A stretch of DNA of 64,000 nt from NCBI RefSeq assembly GCF_000757825.1, contig NZ_CP009451.1, forward strand, positions 3,782,001 through 3,846,000, read 5' to 3'. The notes below the pieces were generated by a model. It was not told the origin of the DNA, did not search any database, and saw only the letters and a program-made list of their open reading frames with translations. This document shows positions 47,221 through 56,246 of this stretch, piece after piece. This stretch comes from Cedecea neteri (GTDB lineage Bacteria > Pseudomonadota > Gammaproteobacteria > Enterobacterales > Enterobacteriaceae). Position 1 is the first letter of the stretch. Each line of letters opens with the position of its first letter. The position numbers and the translations under genes were made by a program.

Positions 47221-48621
47221 ATGGGGAGTCGTGACGTCATTGCTTCTATTATTCGTCTGGTCGGCGGGACGGATAATATTAATAAAGTCTGGCACTGCAT
47301 GACGCGTCTGCGTTTCGATTTAATTGATGATAATAAAGTGAACCAGGCGGAGATCAAAAAGCTGCCCGGCGTGCTGGGGGCGCAGACGCAAAGCGATCAG
47401 TTCCAGATAATCATCGGCCCGCAGGTGAACAGCTGGTACGAACAATTGAACGCTCTGCTTGGCGGCGCGAAAGAGGCCCCGGCTGCGCCCGCTGGCAAGA
47501 AAGAGCGTAAAAGCCTGGTGTCGATGTTTATGGACACGGTTTCCGGCGTTTTTGGCCCGATTGTGCCGGCGATTGCCGGGGCAGGGATGATAAAAGGCCT
47601 GCTGGCGGGGCTGGTTGCGCTCAAGCTGATCTCGGCCAAAAGCGATACGGTGATAGTTATCGATCTCATCGCCAGCGGCGTGTTTTATTTTCTGCCGTTT
47701 TTCCTGGCGATTTCCGCCGCCAGAATTTTCAAAACTAACGAATATCTCGCGGCGGCGGTGGCGGCCTGTTTAATGTATCCGTCGCTGATTGAAGCGGCGA
47801 AGGCGCTGGCCGCACATCAGGCTGGGGCAGTTGATGCTTTCTATTTTCTTAACGTGATCCCGGTTTCAGTCTTCAACTATGCTTCCAGCGTCATTCCGGT
47901 GATTTTCTCGGTGCTGGCGCTGAGCTATATCCACCGCTGGGTCGATAGCATCATGCCCGAGGTGCTGAAAACGGTGTTTACCCCCACGCTGACGCTGTTC
48001 ATCGCCGCGCTGGTTGCGCTGGTGGTGATTGGCCCGCTGGGCATTTATCTGGGGAAAGCGCTGGCCTGGTTTATCGAAGGGTTATTTGGTGTTTCAGCGA
48101 GCTTTGCCGGGCTGGTGGTGGGGGCGATTCGCCCGATTGCGATTCTGACCGGAATGCACCACGCCATGACGCCGATTGCGCTGCAAAACTTCACTGACCG
48201 GGGCTATGACATGCTGATGCCGATGATGTTTATGGCCAACATGGCCATCGCCGGGGCCACCTTTGCCATCTGGCGCCAGAGCAAGTCGAAAGCGGACCGT
48301 TCAGTGGTCCTGTCGGCGGGAATTTCTGCGCTGCTGGGCATTACCGAACCGGCGCTGTTCGGCGTGTTAACCCGCTATAAGAAAGCGTTTATTGCCGCCA
48401 CGATAGCCAGTTCGCTTGCCTCGGCGTTCATTGCCTTCTTCGGCGTGCGGCTGTACGGCTATATCCTGTCGAGTATCTTTAGCCTGCCCGCCTATATTGG
48501 CCCGTATTTTATCTTTGCTCTGCTGGGGGTGGCGCTTGCGCTGGGGCTGTCTTTCGTACTGACCACGGTGCTGGTGCGGGAAAAAGGCGCAGAGTCATTC
48601 TCGTCGAGAAAAAACGCTTAA
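47221..48621 (+). CDS. PTS EIIBC permease (glucose/sucrose/beta-glucoside superfamily)
   Basis: A 466-residue protein. The EIIB domain (about 1-80) has the phosphorylated cysteine C26 in HCMTRLRFDL. An EIIC membrane domain follows from about 100 with FGPIVPAIAGAGMIKGL, GMHHAMTPIAL and the conserved GITEPALFGV. No EIIA is fused or encoded nearby, so it probably uses the glucose EIIA (Crr). Sugar unknown; no phosphoglycosidase is adjacent. The LacI-type gene starts 43 bp downstream in the same direction. Confidence 0.9.
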   Translation: MGSRDVIASIIRLVGGTDNINKVWHCMTRLRFDLIDDNKVNQAEIKKLPGVLGAQTQSDQFQIIIGPQVNSWYEQLNALLGGAKEAPAAPAGKKERKSLVSMFMDTVSGVFGPIVPAIAGAGMIKGLLAGLVALKLISAKSDTVIVIDLIASGVFYFLPFFLAISAARIFKTNEYLAAAVAACLMYPSLIEAAKALAAHQAGAVDAFYFLNVIPVSVFNYASSVIPVIFSVLALSYIHRWVDSIMPEVLKTVFTPTLTLFIAALVALVVIGPLGIYLGKALAWFIEGLFGVSASFAGLVVGAIRPIAILTGMHHAMTPIALQNFTDRGYDMLMPMMFMANMAIAGATFAIWRQSKSKADRSVVLSAGISALLGITEPALFGVLTRYKKAFIAATIASSLASAFIAFFGVRLYGYILSSIFSLPAYIGPYFIFALLGVALALGLSFVLTTVLVREKGAESFSSRKNA

Positions 48622-48664
48622 AAAACGCTACTATCGGTTTTTCTTTTGCGGTGAATGGCTGGAT

Positions 48665-49660
48665 ATGGCTTCTCTGAAAGACGTAGCAACCCTGGCGGGC
48701 GTGTCGTTAATGACCGTCTCCAGGGTTATTAATCAGGCTGAACACGTTAGCCCGGTAACCCGGGAGCGGGTGCAGCGAGCCATTGACGAGCTTAATTATG
48801 TGCCGGACTATTCTGCCCGAAAGATACGCAGCAAAGGCGTTAAAGCTTCGACAATAGGCATCCTGGCGCTGGATACGGCAACCACCCCCTATTCTGTAGA
48901 AATGCTGCTGGCCATTGAGCAAACCGCACGTGAGCGGGGCTGGAACAGCTTCCTGATTAATATTCTTTCTGCCGATGACGCCGAGCGGGCAGTTAATCAG
49001 CTATTAGCCCAGCGGCCCGACGGCATTATTTTTACCACGATGGGCCTGCGGCACGTTGAGCTACCCGCAGTCTTAAAAAACCACCGCGTGGTGCTGGCCA
49101 ACTGCTTGAGCGACGAGGCTGGTTTACCGAGCTATATCCCCGATGATTTTAACGGCCAGTATCAGGCGACCCGCTATCTGATTGAACGAGGATACCGTCG
49201 CCCGCTGTGCCTGTGGCTGCCCGGTGAAGCCCTCGCCAGCCGCCCACGCCGGGACGGATTCGAGCAGGCCTGGCGTGAAGCCGGGTTAGAGCTTGAGGCG
49301 GTGACGCAGTATCACATGCAGTGGGGAGATGCCCACTATCCCGAACTGGCCGAGCGCGTTGCCGCGCATTGTAAAGAGGGGAAAGCGGATTTCGATGTGC
49401 TGATTTGTGGTAACGACCGTATCGCTTTTGTCGCCTACCAGACGCTGCTGGCGCGGGGAATTGCTATTCCTGAGCAGGTAGCGGTACTCGGATTTGATAA
49501 TTTGGTCGGGGTCGGCGATTTATTCCTGCCACCGCTGACGACGGTCCAGTTGCCGCATGACGAAATCGGTCGCCAGGCGGCACTGCATTTGATTGACGGT
49601 GTGAACAGCGGCGGTGTGAAACGGCTGCCTTGCCCGCTGGTTAAGCGCGTATCGTTATAG
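48665..49660 (+). CDS. LacI-family transcriptional regulator
   Basis: A 331-residue regulator. Its N-terminal helix-turn-helix (LKDVATLAGVSLMTVSRVIN) and hinge (YSARKIRSKG) are typical. The C-terminal periplasmic-binding fold has GIAIPEQVAVLGFDNL and PPLTTVQLPHDEIG. It is convergent with and overlaps the GH32 gene by 6 bp, and is the likely repressor of the GH32/permease operon through the GTTAACGTTAAC operators upstream of the permease gene. It may also be co-transcribed with the PTS gene. Confidence 0.88.
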   Translation: MASLKDVATLAGVSLMTVSRVINQAEHVSPVTRERVQRAIDELNYVPDYSARKIRSKGVKASTIGILALDTATTPYSVEMLLAIEQTARERGWNSFLINILSADDAERAVNQLLAQRPDGIIFTTMGLRHVELPAVLKNHRVVLANCLSDEAGLPSYIPDDFNGQYQATRYLIERGYRRPLCLWLPGEALASRPRRDGFEQAWREAGLELEAVTQYHMQWGDAHYPELAERVAAHCKEGKADFDVLICGNDRIAFVAYQTLLARGIAIPEQVAVLGFDNLVGVGDLFLPPLTTVQLPHDEIGRQAALHLIDGVNSGGVKRLPCPLVKRVSL

Positions 49661-51097
49661 CGAGTTCAGCTGCCACAGGGTGCCGCCACGACATAAGGCT
49701 TTTCCGTGGCTGGCGAACAGCTCAAGCTGACGTTCTCCCGACCGCGGGTAGAGACGGCTGCTGAGGCAGTATTCGCCCTGGTTAACAAAAACCTCGATAG
49801 AAGAACGATCGATAAAAATACGCAGATGAAGATCGCCGTTTTCCGATAACGGCACGCTGCGATCCCCGCAAAGCCGCTCATCCTGATAGCTGCGTGACAG
49901 CACCAGGCGCCGCGCCTGAGCGTCGACAAACAGTTCGCAGCCTTGCCCCAGACGGATGCCGTAGCGCTCAGCCGTGCTTTGCCCACACTCCCAGGCTATC
50001 TCCAGCTCAACCGCCTGCGCATCGGGCAGCAGCCTCTGGTTAAGTTTATCCAGCACGCAGGGCAGAACCAGCTGTTCATGGGTGCGCAGCGTGGCCAGTT
50101 CGTGCACCGGATTCTGATAGAGTTTTCCGTTTGGCATAATGCACACTTCCCGGGGGAGGCTGAGGCAGCCCGCCCAGCCTTCGCCTTTAGAGGGCATGGG
50201 GGATTCCCACATGTCCATCCAGCCCATCACGATGCGGCGGCCATCGGCGGCGACAAAGGACTGCGGCGCGTAAAAGTCGTGCCCGTGATCCATCTCTTCA
50301 AACGGCTGACAGAGCCTGAATGCTTCCCCCGGTTGCCATCTGCCGCGCAGATAGCCGCTCTGGAACAGATTCTGATACTTCAAGCCCTGTGCCGGGATGC
50401 CCTGAGGGGAAAACATCAGGATTTGACTGTTGCCGAGCGGGAAGAAATCCGGACATTCCCACATATAGCCCATACCCGCGTCGGCTTCCGTGAGGATACG
50501 ATCCAGCCGCCACTCCCGCAGTGAATTGCCGCGATAAAGCAGTACTTTGCCCCGATCGTGCTGGTCGCGTGCGCCGAGTACCATCCACCAGTTGCCGTCC
50601 TGTTGCCAGACCTTCGGATCGCGGAAATGCATGATGCCGGGCGGTGGGGTAAGAATGACGCCCTGTTTCGTAAAGTGAACACCGTCTTCGCTGGTCGCGA
50701 GGCATTGTACCTGGCGTATAGCGCTGTCATTTCCCGCACCTTCAAGCCAGATATGCCCGGTGTAAATCAGCGAGAGCACGCCGTTATCGTCAACCGCGCT
50801 GCCGGAGAAGCAGCCATCTCTGTCCCATTCGTTACCCGGAGCCAGAGCGATAGGCTGGTGCTCCCAGCGCACCATATCCCGGCTGGTGGCATGTCCCCAA
50901 TGCATCGGCCCCCAGTTTTCATCAAACGGATGGTGCTGATAGAAGGCGTGGTACAGCCCGTTGTGATAAATCAGGCCGTTAGGATCGTTCATCCAGCCCG
51001 CGGGCGGCGCCAGATGATAAAGAGGATAAAAGGCGTTCCCGCGCGTTGCCTGCAGCGTTTCTAAGGCTGCTTGTGCCTTGATAAGTGGGGTAGTCAT
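49655..51097 (-). CDS. GH32 beta-fructosidase (sucrose / sucrose-6-phosphate hydrolase type)
   Basis: A 480-residue GH32 enzyme. The nucleophile D38 is in GWMNDPNGL, transition-state stabiliser in HFRDPKVW, acid/base in MWECPDFF. A C-terminal beta-sandwich ends with FIDRSSIEVFVNQGE. No signal peptide, so substrate is hydrolysed in the cytoplasm after uptake. It starts 4 bp after the permease stop. As the partner is a proton symporter rather than a PTS, unphosphorylated sucrose or another beta-fructoside is likely, as with CscA. No fructokinase is adjacent. Confidence 0.9.
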   Translation of the reverse strand: MTTPLIKAQAALETLQATRGNAFYPLYHLAPPAGWMNDPNGLIYHNGLYHAFYQHHPFDENWGPMHWGHATSRDMVRWEHQPIALAPGNEWDRDGCFSGSAVDDNGVLSLIYTGHIWLEGAGNDSAIRQVQCLATSEDGVHFTKQGVILTPPPGIMHFRDPKVWQQDGNWWMVLGARDQHDRGKVLLYRGNSLREWRLDRILTEADAGMGYMWECPDFFPLGNSQILMFSPQGIPAQGLKYQNLFQSGYLRGRWQPGEAFRLCQPFEEMDHGHDFYAPQSFVAADGRRIVMGWMDMWESPMPSKGEGWAGCLSLPREVCIMPNGKLYQNPVHELATLRTHEQLVLPCVLDKLNQRLLPDAQAVELEIAWECGQSTAERYGIRLGQGCELFVDAQARRLVLSRSYQDERLCGDRSVPLSENGDLHLRIFIDRSSIEVFVNQGEYCLSSRLYPRSGERQLELFASHGKALCRGGTLWQLNSL

Positions 51098-51101
51098 AGC
51101 G

Positions 51102-52352
51102 TTACCTGGTGGTCAGATTTAAAGAAGGGTGTGTGTTATCCGGGGCCGAGTCGCTGAGCAGCAAAGCGGAAACCAGCGTCAGTGCCAGCACCAGCCCGGC
51201 CAGAATCATGTAGGTGTCGGCAAAGCCGAGCTGGTCGTATCCGCGGCCGACCAGCGGAGAGAGTACGGTGGCGCAGATAGAGGTAATAAACTGGAAGCCG
51301 ACAAGGTAGAGCGTGGCGGAGAGCCGCTGATCGAACTGCGTGGTGATGTACTTAAACATTGAAATCAAAAGGATAGGCAACTCGACGGCGTGCAGTAGCT
51401 TCATGAAGGAGATGGTCAGTGGGTCGCTTGCCATGCCTGAACCAAAGATACGCATAGCCATGATCAGGCCGCTGAGCAGCAGCCCGCGCCTGGCGCCGAT
51501 GCGGTTTACCAGCATCGGGGCCAGGAACATCCCGCCCGCTTCGAGAAAGACCTGGAAGGAGTTGAGAAAGCCAAACATTTCGTTGCCGCGCTGCACGTCG
51601 TTAAACAACGAGGCGAAGTAGACGGGGAATTGCTGATCGTAAACGTTGTAAACGCTGACGCCGCAAACAAAAAGTACCAGCGCCCAGAAGCGAGGGAGCT
51701 TGAGCAGACCGAAGGCATCGGCCAGCGTCAGCGCGCTGGCTTTACCGTATTCCAGCTCGCTGAGGGCGTTAGGCTGCATATCACGCATGCGCCACAGGAG
51801 GAGCAGAAACAGGCAGGCAGAGACGCTACCCATCCAGAAATTCAGCTGTGGATTGAGGTTAAACAGCAGCCCGGCAAAAAACGTGGCACCGGCCCAGCCT
51901 AAAGAGCCCCACATGCGTGATTTTCCGTATTCAAAGCCTACGATACGGCTGACGCGTTCGGTATAGGACTCCAGCGCGCCGATACCCGCAAAGAAGGTGG
52001 CGCCGACGTAAAGCCCGACGCTGATTGCCCCTGCGACGATATGCACCTGAAGCAGCGGGGTGCAAACGAAGATAAACCAGGGCCCGCTGACTAGCAGCAG
52101 CCCGCCAATAACCCACAGCAGGGATTTGCGCAGCCCGAGTTTGTCCTGGATGAAGCCATACAGCGGCTGGGCGCAGAGCGCGGTGAAGGCTATTATCGAG
52201 AAGATCAGCCCGGTTTCCGCGCCTTTCAGTCCGATTTTCTGATTTAGCCAAAGTGAGATCAGCGAAAACGCCGATGACCAGGTCCAGAAAAAGGTAAACA
52301 GCAGCCCGCTCAGGATCAGATAGTGGTGTTTATTCCGTTTTGTCAGTGCCAT
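51102..52352 (-). CDS. LacY/CscB/RafB-type oligosaccharide:proton symporter
   Basis: A 416-residue MFS protein with 12 membrane segments. It has FIQDKLGLRKSLLW (the loop 2-3 motif), EYGKSRMWGSLGWA, YDQQFPVYFASLF, NSFQVFLEAGGMFLAP and MKLLHAVELPILLISMFKYI, characteristic of the oligosaccharide:H+ symporter family. First gene of the operon with GH32. The promoter region has two inverted operators flanking a CRP site. Confidence 0.9.
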   Translation of the reverse strand: MALTKRNKHHYLILSGLLFTFFWTWSSAFSLISLWLNQKIGLKGAETGLIFSIIAFTALCAQPLYGFIQDKLGLRKSLLWVIGGLLLVSGPWFIFVCTPLLQVHIVAGAISVGLYVGATFFAGIGALESYTERVSRIVGFEYGKSRMWGSLGWAGATFFAGLLFNLNPQLNFWMGSVSACLFLLLLWRMRDMQPNALSELEYGKASALTLADAFGLLKLPRFWALVLFVCGVSVYNVYDQQFPVYFASLFNDVQRGNEMFGFLNSFQVFLEAGGMFLAPMLVNRIGARRGLLLSGLIMAMRIFGSGMASDPLTISFMKLLHAVELPILLISMFKYITTQFDQRLSATLYLVGFQFITSICATVLSPLVGRGYDQLGFADTYMILAGLVLALTLVSALLLSDSAPDNTHPSLNLTTR

Positions 52353-52383
52353 GTGTGCAGTCTCTGAGTGCTTGAATGGCAAT

Positions 52384-52401
52384 ATTGTTAACGTTAACTA
52401 T
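52384..52401. promoter_or_regulatory. LacI-type operator, proximal
   Basis: ATTGTTAACGTTAACTAT centres on the perfect palindrome GTTAACGTTAAC with a central CG, as LacI-family operators have. It lies 32 bp upstream of the permease start and is the exact reverse complement of the distal site. Confidence 0.85.
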
Positions 52402-52431
52402 TTGTCGCGAGAAGAGAGTAACCGCCATAAA

Positions 52432-52447
52432 TGTGATGTTAATCGCA
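52432..52447. promoter_or_regulatory. CRP site between twin operators
   Basis: TGTGATGTTAATCGCA has a perfect TGTGA half-site and 4/5 of the second half. It lies between the two operators, about 85 bp upstream of the permease start. Confidence 0.75.
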
Positions 52448-52465
52448 ATAGTTAACGTTAACAAT
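52448..52465. promoter_or_regulatory. LacI-type operator, distal
   Basis: ATAGTTAACGTTAACAAT is the reverse complement of the proximal operator. Centres are 64 bp apart, about six helical turns, suited to looping by a tetramer or cooperative dimers. Confidence 0.85.
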
Positions 52466-52514
52466 TTGATTTTGTGATCCAGCGCGGATAACGAGAAGGG
52501 GCGAGAGAGGCACG

Positions 52515-52546
52515 TTCAAAGCCCGGCCAGGACTCCGGGCTTTGAA
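52515..52546. terminator. Long hairpin downstream of the MetI-like gene
   Basis: TTCAAAGCCCGG and CCGGGCTTTGAA form a perfect 12-bp stem with an 8-base loop, just after the MetI-like stop on the minus strand. There is no long T-tract beyond the stem, so it may act as a transcript-stabilising end or a weak terminator. Confidence 0.6.
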
Positions 52547-52551
52547 CAACA

Positions 52552-53211
52552 TCAGCGGCGGTGGGCGAGGCGACGGACTAAGTGGTCGCCCAGGCTTTGT
52601 ACAAGGTGCACCATCACAATCAGCACGATAACGGTCCCGACCATGACCTGGTTATTGAAGCGCTGGTAGCCGTAGCGAATGGCCAGGTCTCCCAGACCGC
52701 CGCCGCCGATGACGCCGGCCATCGAAGAAAAGCCAATCAGCATCACTACCGTGAGCGTGATCCCCGCCAGGATGGCAGGTAAGGCTTCCGGCAGCAGCAC
52801 TTTGCTCACCACGTGCCAGGCGTTGCCGCCCATCGACAGAATGGCTTCAATGCGGCCTTTGTCCACCTCATCAAGCGCGCTTTCCACGACGCGGGCGAAG
52901 AAAGGAAAGGCGCCGATGGTGATAGGCACAACCGCCGCGGTGCTGCCGAGCGTGGTGCCGACGATAATTCGGGTCAATGGGATCAGCGCTATCAGCAGGA
53001 CGATAAACGGCAGCGAGCGTCCTATGTTGATGATGCTGCCGAGCACCTGATTTAGTCGTAGGGCGGGCAATACCCCGTCGCGGCGGGTGAGAAACAGCAG
53101 CACGCCGAGCGGCAGGCCAATCAGTACGGTAAACAGCGCCGCAAGCCCCACCATGTAAAGCGTATCCAGGGTGCCGTCCAGCAGCAGCGGCCACAAATCA
53201 TCCCAACTCAT
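52552..53211 (-). CDS. MetI-like ABC permease
   Basis: A 219-residue membrane protein with five helices. The motifs [32 protein letters not shown], the EAA loop [22 protein letters not shown] and [17 protein letters not shown] are those of methionine-type (MUT) permeases. Its ATG overlaps the ATPase stop (ATGA). Part of the binding protein-ATPase-permease operon behind the dioxygenase. Confidence 0.9.
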   Translation of the reverse strand: MSWDDLWPLLLDGTLDTLYMVGLAALFTVLIGLPLGVLLFLTRRDGVLPALRLNQVLGSIINIGRSLPFIVLLIALIPLTRIIVGTTLGSTAAVVPITIGAFPFFARVVESALDEVDKGRIEAILSMGGNAWHVVSKVLLPEALPAILAGITLTVVMLIGFSSMAGVIGGGGLGDLAIRYGYQRFNNQVMVGTVIVLIVMVHLVQSLGDHLVRRLAHRR

Positions 53212-53999
53212 GCTACTTCGCATAAGACTCTCCCTTCGACGCCGTGGCGGCGTAAGAACTCGCGTTCAGCTTCTTCGTCATGCAGCAGCGAGGTGCGTAA
53301 TTTTGAGAACGGGTCGACTAATCTTTCGGACAGTGGGCCGCTCTCTATTAATCTGCCGTGCTCCAGCAGCGCCGCATGATCGCAAATAGCTTTGACGACC
53401 TCGAGCTGGTGGGTGATGAGCACAATGGTCAGCCCAAGCTGGCGGTTGATGTTCGCCAGCAGGGCCAGGATTGATGCAGTAGTTTCAGGATCCAGCGCGC
53501 TGGTTGCTTCATCGCATAACAGGATCTCCGGATGAGCGGCCAGCGCACGGGCGATGCCGACGCGCTGTTTTTGCCCGCCGGAAAGTTGGGACGGAAAGGC
53601 TTTGGCTTTGTCGCTCAGATCAACCAGACTGAGCAGCTCCGCGACGCGTTTTTGGCGAGCTTCGCGTGGCATACCGGATATTTCCAGCGGCACGGCAACG
53701 TTGTCTGCCACGTTCCTGGCGTGAATCAGGTTGAAGTGCTGGAACACCATGCCGGTGCGCTGGCGGTGCTGACGAAGCTCGCGTTGGTTAAAGGTGGTGA
53801 TGTCGCGATCGTTCATGATAATGCGGCCCGAGGTGGGCCGCTCCAGCAGGTTGAGACAGCGAATAAGCGTACTTTTCCCGGCGCCGCTGCGGCCCAGAAT
53901 GCCGTAAATCGCGCCATCCGGGACCACAAGGTTAATGTCATCCAGTGCCGGTCGGCCTTCTCCGGCGTACACTTTGCTCAGCCGCTCAAGGGAGATCAT
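53208..53999 (-). CDS. MetN-like ABC ATPase without full NIL domain
   Basis: A 263-residue ATPase with Walker [10 protein letters not shown], signature [15 protein letters not shown] and Walker [13 protein letters not shown]. MetN is normally about 343 residues with a C-terminal NIL domain that lets methionine inhibit transport; here only about 20 residues follow the core region, so that sensing domain is missing. This argues for a substrate other than methionine, or for unregulated import. It is coupled by ATGA overlaps to genes on both sides. Confidence 0.88.
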   Translation of the reverse strand: MISLERLSKVYAGEGRPALDDINLVVPDGAIYGILGRSGAGKSTLIRCLNLLERPTSGRIIMNDRDITTFNQRELRQHRQRTGMVFQHFNLIHARNVADNVAVPLEISGMPREARQKRVAELLSLVDLSDKAKAFPSQLSGGQKQRVGIARALAAHPEILLCDEATSALDPETTASILALLANINRQLGLTIVLITHQLEVVKAICDHAALLEHGRLIESGPLSERLVDPFSKLRTSLLHDEEAEREFLRRHGVEGRVLCEVA

Positions 54000-54802
54000 G
54001 ACTTATTCTCTACCGGGATCACCGAGCCGTTGTACTGCTTGCGGATGAACTCGGCCACCTGCGGGGATTCAAGATCCTTCGTCAGCTGTTTGATGCGCGG
54101 ATCGTTTTCCAGGTTCGGGTTGGTGACCAGGATATTGGCATACGGGTTATGGGTGGCGCTTTCCAGGCCGAGCGCATCTTTCGCCGGGCTAAGCCCTGCT
54201 TCCAGCGCATAGTTACCGTTGATCACCCCGAGGCCCACGTCGTCCAGAGAGCGTGGGATCTGCGGCGATTCAACTTCCAGGATCTTCAGCTTTTTCGGGT
54301 TTTCGGCGATGTCTTTCGGCGTTGCCTGGTTGACGGAGGCGTCTTTAAACTCCGGTTTGAGGGTGATCAGCCCTTTGTCCTGCAGCAGATACAGCGCGCG
54401 GCTAAGGTTGGTGACGTTGTTCGGCACTGCAATCGTCGCCCCTTCCGGCACGGACTTCAGGTCTTTGTATTTGTGCGAGTAGATGCCCAGCGGCTCGATA
54501 TGTACCGTCGCGGCCACGACAAATTTTTTGCCAAGCGCTTTTTCCTGATCTCGTAAATAAGGCACGTGCTGGAAGTAGTTGGCATCGACGTCGCCGTTGG
54601 CCAGCAGTTCGTTAGCGTTAACGCCGTTGCTCAGCTCGACGACCTTTAACTTGAGGTTAGGGTCGAGCTTCTGCACAAAGGCGAGGATTTCCGCATGTGG
54701 TACCGGGTCAGCCGCTACGCGCAGCGCGTCTGCGGCCTGCGCCGCGAAAGCCAGAGACAGTGACAGAGCAACACCAGCCAGTTTAAAAGCGGTCTTTTTC
54801 AT
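53996..54802 (-). CDS. NlpA/MetQ-family substrate-binding protein, soluble form
   Basis: A 268-residue exported receptor. The signal peptide ([20 protein letters not shown] then AQA) ends without a lipobox cysteine, unlike E. coli Met[46 protein letters not shown] and [12 protein letters not shown] are typical of the NlpA family. Of two tandem ATG codons, the second has better spacing to AAAGGA. It lies 28 bp after the dioxygenase gene and begins the importer part of the operon. Confidence 0.88.
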   Translation of the reverse strand: MKKTAFKLAGVALSLSLAFAAQAADALRVAADPVPHAEILAFVQKLDPNLKLKVVELSNGVNANELLANGDVDANYFQHVPYLRDQEKALGKKFVVAATVHIEPLGIYSHKYKDLKSVPEGATIAVPNNVTNLSRALYLLQDKGLITLKPEFKDASVNQATPKDIAENPKKLKILEVESPQIPRSLDDVGLGVINGNYALEAGLSPAKDALGLESATHNPYANILVTNPNLENDPRIKQLTKDLESPQVAEFIRKQYNGSVIPVENKS

Positions 54803-54830
54803 CATCAATTCCTTTATTTTTAATAAGTTA

Positions 54831-55868
54831 TTAAGCGATTAGTTCACTGCTGTTACGAAGGACATCCGCGTAGTAGCGTTCCGCCACGTCGGGGTGGGAG
54901 CGCAGGCGGCCTTTCAGGTAGTTCCAGCCCACATCTCTCAGCAGTGGGTTTTGTGGATCGCTTTCCGGGCCTTGCGCTTCACGGGCTAACGTTTCCGGAA
55001 GCTGATAAACCGGCACCACGGCGTTGAGCTGTGCGCCCAGGAAAAAGGCGATGGACAGGCGCTCTTCGTCCTGCGGCGGAGACACTACGCGGTGCACGGT
55101 CGCGCGCAGGTAGCCGTTGGTAGCCAGCTCCAGCAGTTCGCCAATATTGACCACAAAGCTGCCGGGCAGCGGCTGAGCATCGACCCAGTTATCCGGCGAA
55201 ACTTCCACCTGCAGGCCCTTTTTATCGTCCTGAAGCAGGAAGCTCAGGAAGCCTGAGTCTTTGTGAGCGCCTACGCCCTGGCTGCTTTGCGTGGCCGACT
55301 GTCCAGGATAGCGAATCAACTTGATGTGTTCGTTTGGCAGGCTGCCATAGAGTGAGTCGAAGGCATCGGCCGGCAGGCTAAGCGCTTCGGCGAAGGTACG
55401 CAGCAGCTTTAGGGCTACGGTGGTCATTTCGCTCTGCCACTGTAAAAGCGTGGGTTTGAGTTCGGGCAACGCCGTAGGCCAGAGGTTTGGCCCCTGAAGT
55501 CGACGCCATGCGGGTGCATATTCGTCCGGCGGTAGCGCCTGGCGCTCGGCGCCGAGATCGAACTGTTCGCGCCAGTCGGGCTGGCCGCGGGTAAGTTCGC
55601 TGGCCGCGCGGTTATAGCCACGGAAATGCGGCGAGCGAATCATCGCCACCTGCTGTTTTTCATCGTCGGGGAGGGCAAAGAAGCTGCGGGCTTCGTCCTG
55701 GACCGCCTGTTGCAGTTCAGGGCTGATGCCGTGGTTTATCAGGTAGAAGAAGCCAATTTCTCGTGCGGCGTAGCGCAGCTGGCTGAGGAAGGCCGAACGG
55801 TCAGTCTCGCTGCCGTTAAGCTGGGAAAGGTCAAGAATCGGCAGTGCCAGGCCTGGATTGGTGCTCAT
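54831..55868 (-). CDS. Isopenicillin-N-synthase-family Fe(II)/2-oxoglutarate dioxygenase
   Basis: A 345-residue oxygenase. The N-terminal DIOX_N part has REIGFFYLINHGISPEL. Iron ligands are the HxD pair in GAHKDSGFLSFLLQD and the distal histidine in TVHRVVSP, with the 2-oxoglutarate arginine in RLSIAFF. It is the first structural gene of an operon with a MetNIQ-like importer, the same logic as tauD with tauABC. An overlapping cysteine-rich upstream ORF precedes it. Likely role: oxidative release of sulfur or nitrogen from an imported small molecule (inference). Confidence 0.87.
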   Translation of the reverse strand: MSTNPGLALPILDLSQLNGSETDRSAFLSQLRYAAREIGFFYLINHGISPELQQAVQDEARSFFALPDDEKQQVAMIRSPHFRGYNRAASELTRGQPDWREQFDLGAERQALPPDEYAPAWRRLQGPNLWPTALPELKPTLLQWQSEMTTVALKLLRTFAEALSLPADAFDSLYGSLPNEHIKLIRYPGQSATQSSQGVGAHKDSGFLSFLLQDDKKGLQVEVSPDNWVDAQPLPGSFVVNIGELLELATNGYLRATVHRVVSPPQDEERLSIAFFLGAQLNAVVPVYQLPETLAREAQGPESDPQNPLLRDVGWNYLKGRLRSHPDVAERYYADVLRNSSELIA

Positions 55869-55941
55869 AGTTTACTCCGGTCATCATAGTCTTAGAAAAG
55901 GCGGTCGGGTTGAGTTCGGCACAACAGCGGCACAGCATCAT
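55831..55941 (-). CDS. Cysteine-rich leader peptide (uORF) of the dioxygenase operon
   Basis: A 36-codon ORF beginning MMLCRCCAELNPTAF and preceded by AGAAGGA seven bases before the ATG. Three of its first seven codons are cysteine codons (TGC, TGT, TGT). It overlaps the first 38 bases of the dioxygenase gene in another frame, so ribosome stalling or termination here would affect the downstream start. No similarity to a known protein is recognised; a regulatory role is inferred. Confidence 0.5.
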   Translation of the reverse strand: MMLCRCCAELNPTAFSKTMMTGVNYEHQSRPGTADS

Positions 55942-56178
55942 GGCAATGTCCTTCTGAATACGGTCGGGTAGCGTTGGTTCTCACCTTGCCGGAATCAAAA
56001 AGCCTCGCCCAATATTGTTATCTTCTAAGCTATGACCCGGCGGGGTTCTAAGCATTTGTGGAAACGAGAAAAGTCTAATCATTGCAAAATGTTTCAATGA
56101 TCGGGGGTAACTTATGGATTTAACTGAGAGTTAATTACATTTGGAAATAGTTAACGAATGATTAAATTATGGCGACAG

Positions 56179-56205
56179 TTAAGTTTATGGGTTTTATGCC
56201 GAAGA
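56179..56205 (+). promoter_or_regulatory. Sigma-28 (FliA) promoter of the chemoreceptor gene
   Basis: TTAAGTTT, an 11-bp spacer and GCCGAAGA match the flagellar consensus TAAAGTTT-N11-GCCGATAA at 7/8 and 6/8. It lies about 40 bp upstream of the ATG at 56247 and inside the longer frame, supporting the later start. The rest of the 305-bp gap from 55942 shows no gene. Confidence 0.75.
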
Positions 56206-56246
56206 GGTTGCTAAGCGTTTCGCTTTCTACCCCCAGGTGTCCCATC

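Noticed and set aside
55869..56246. MetJ box for the MetNIQ-like operon
   Set aside because: Searched for AGACGTCT-like tandem units and found none, which argues against the operon being the standard methionine importer.
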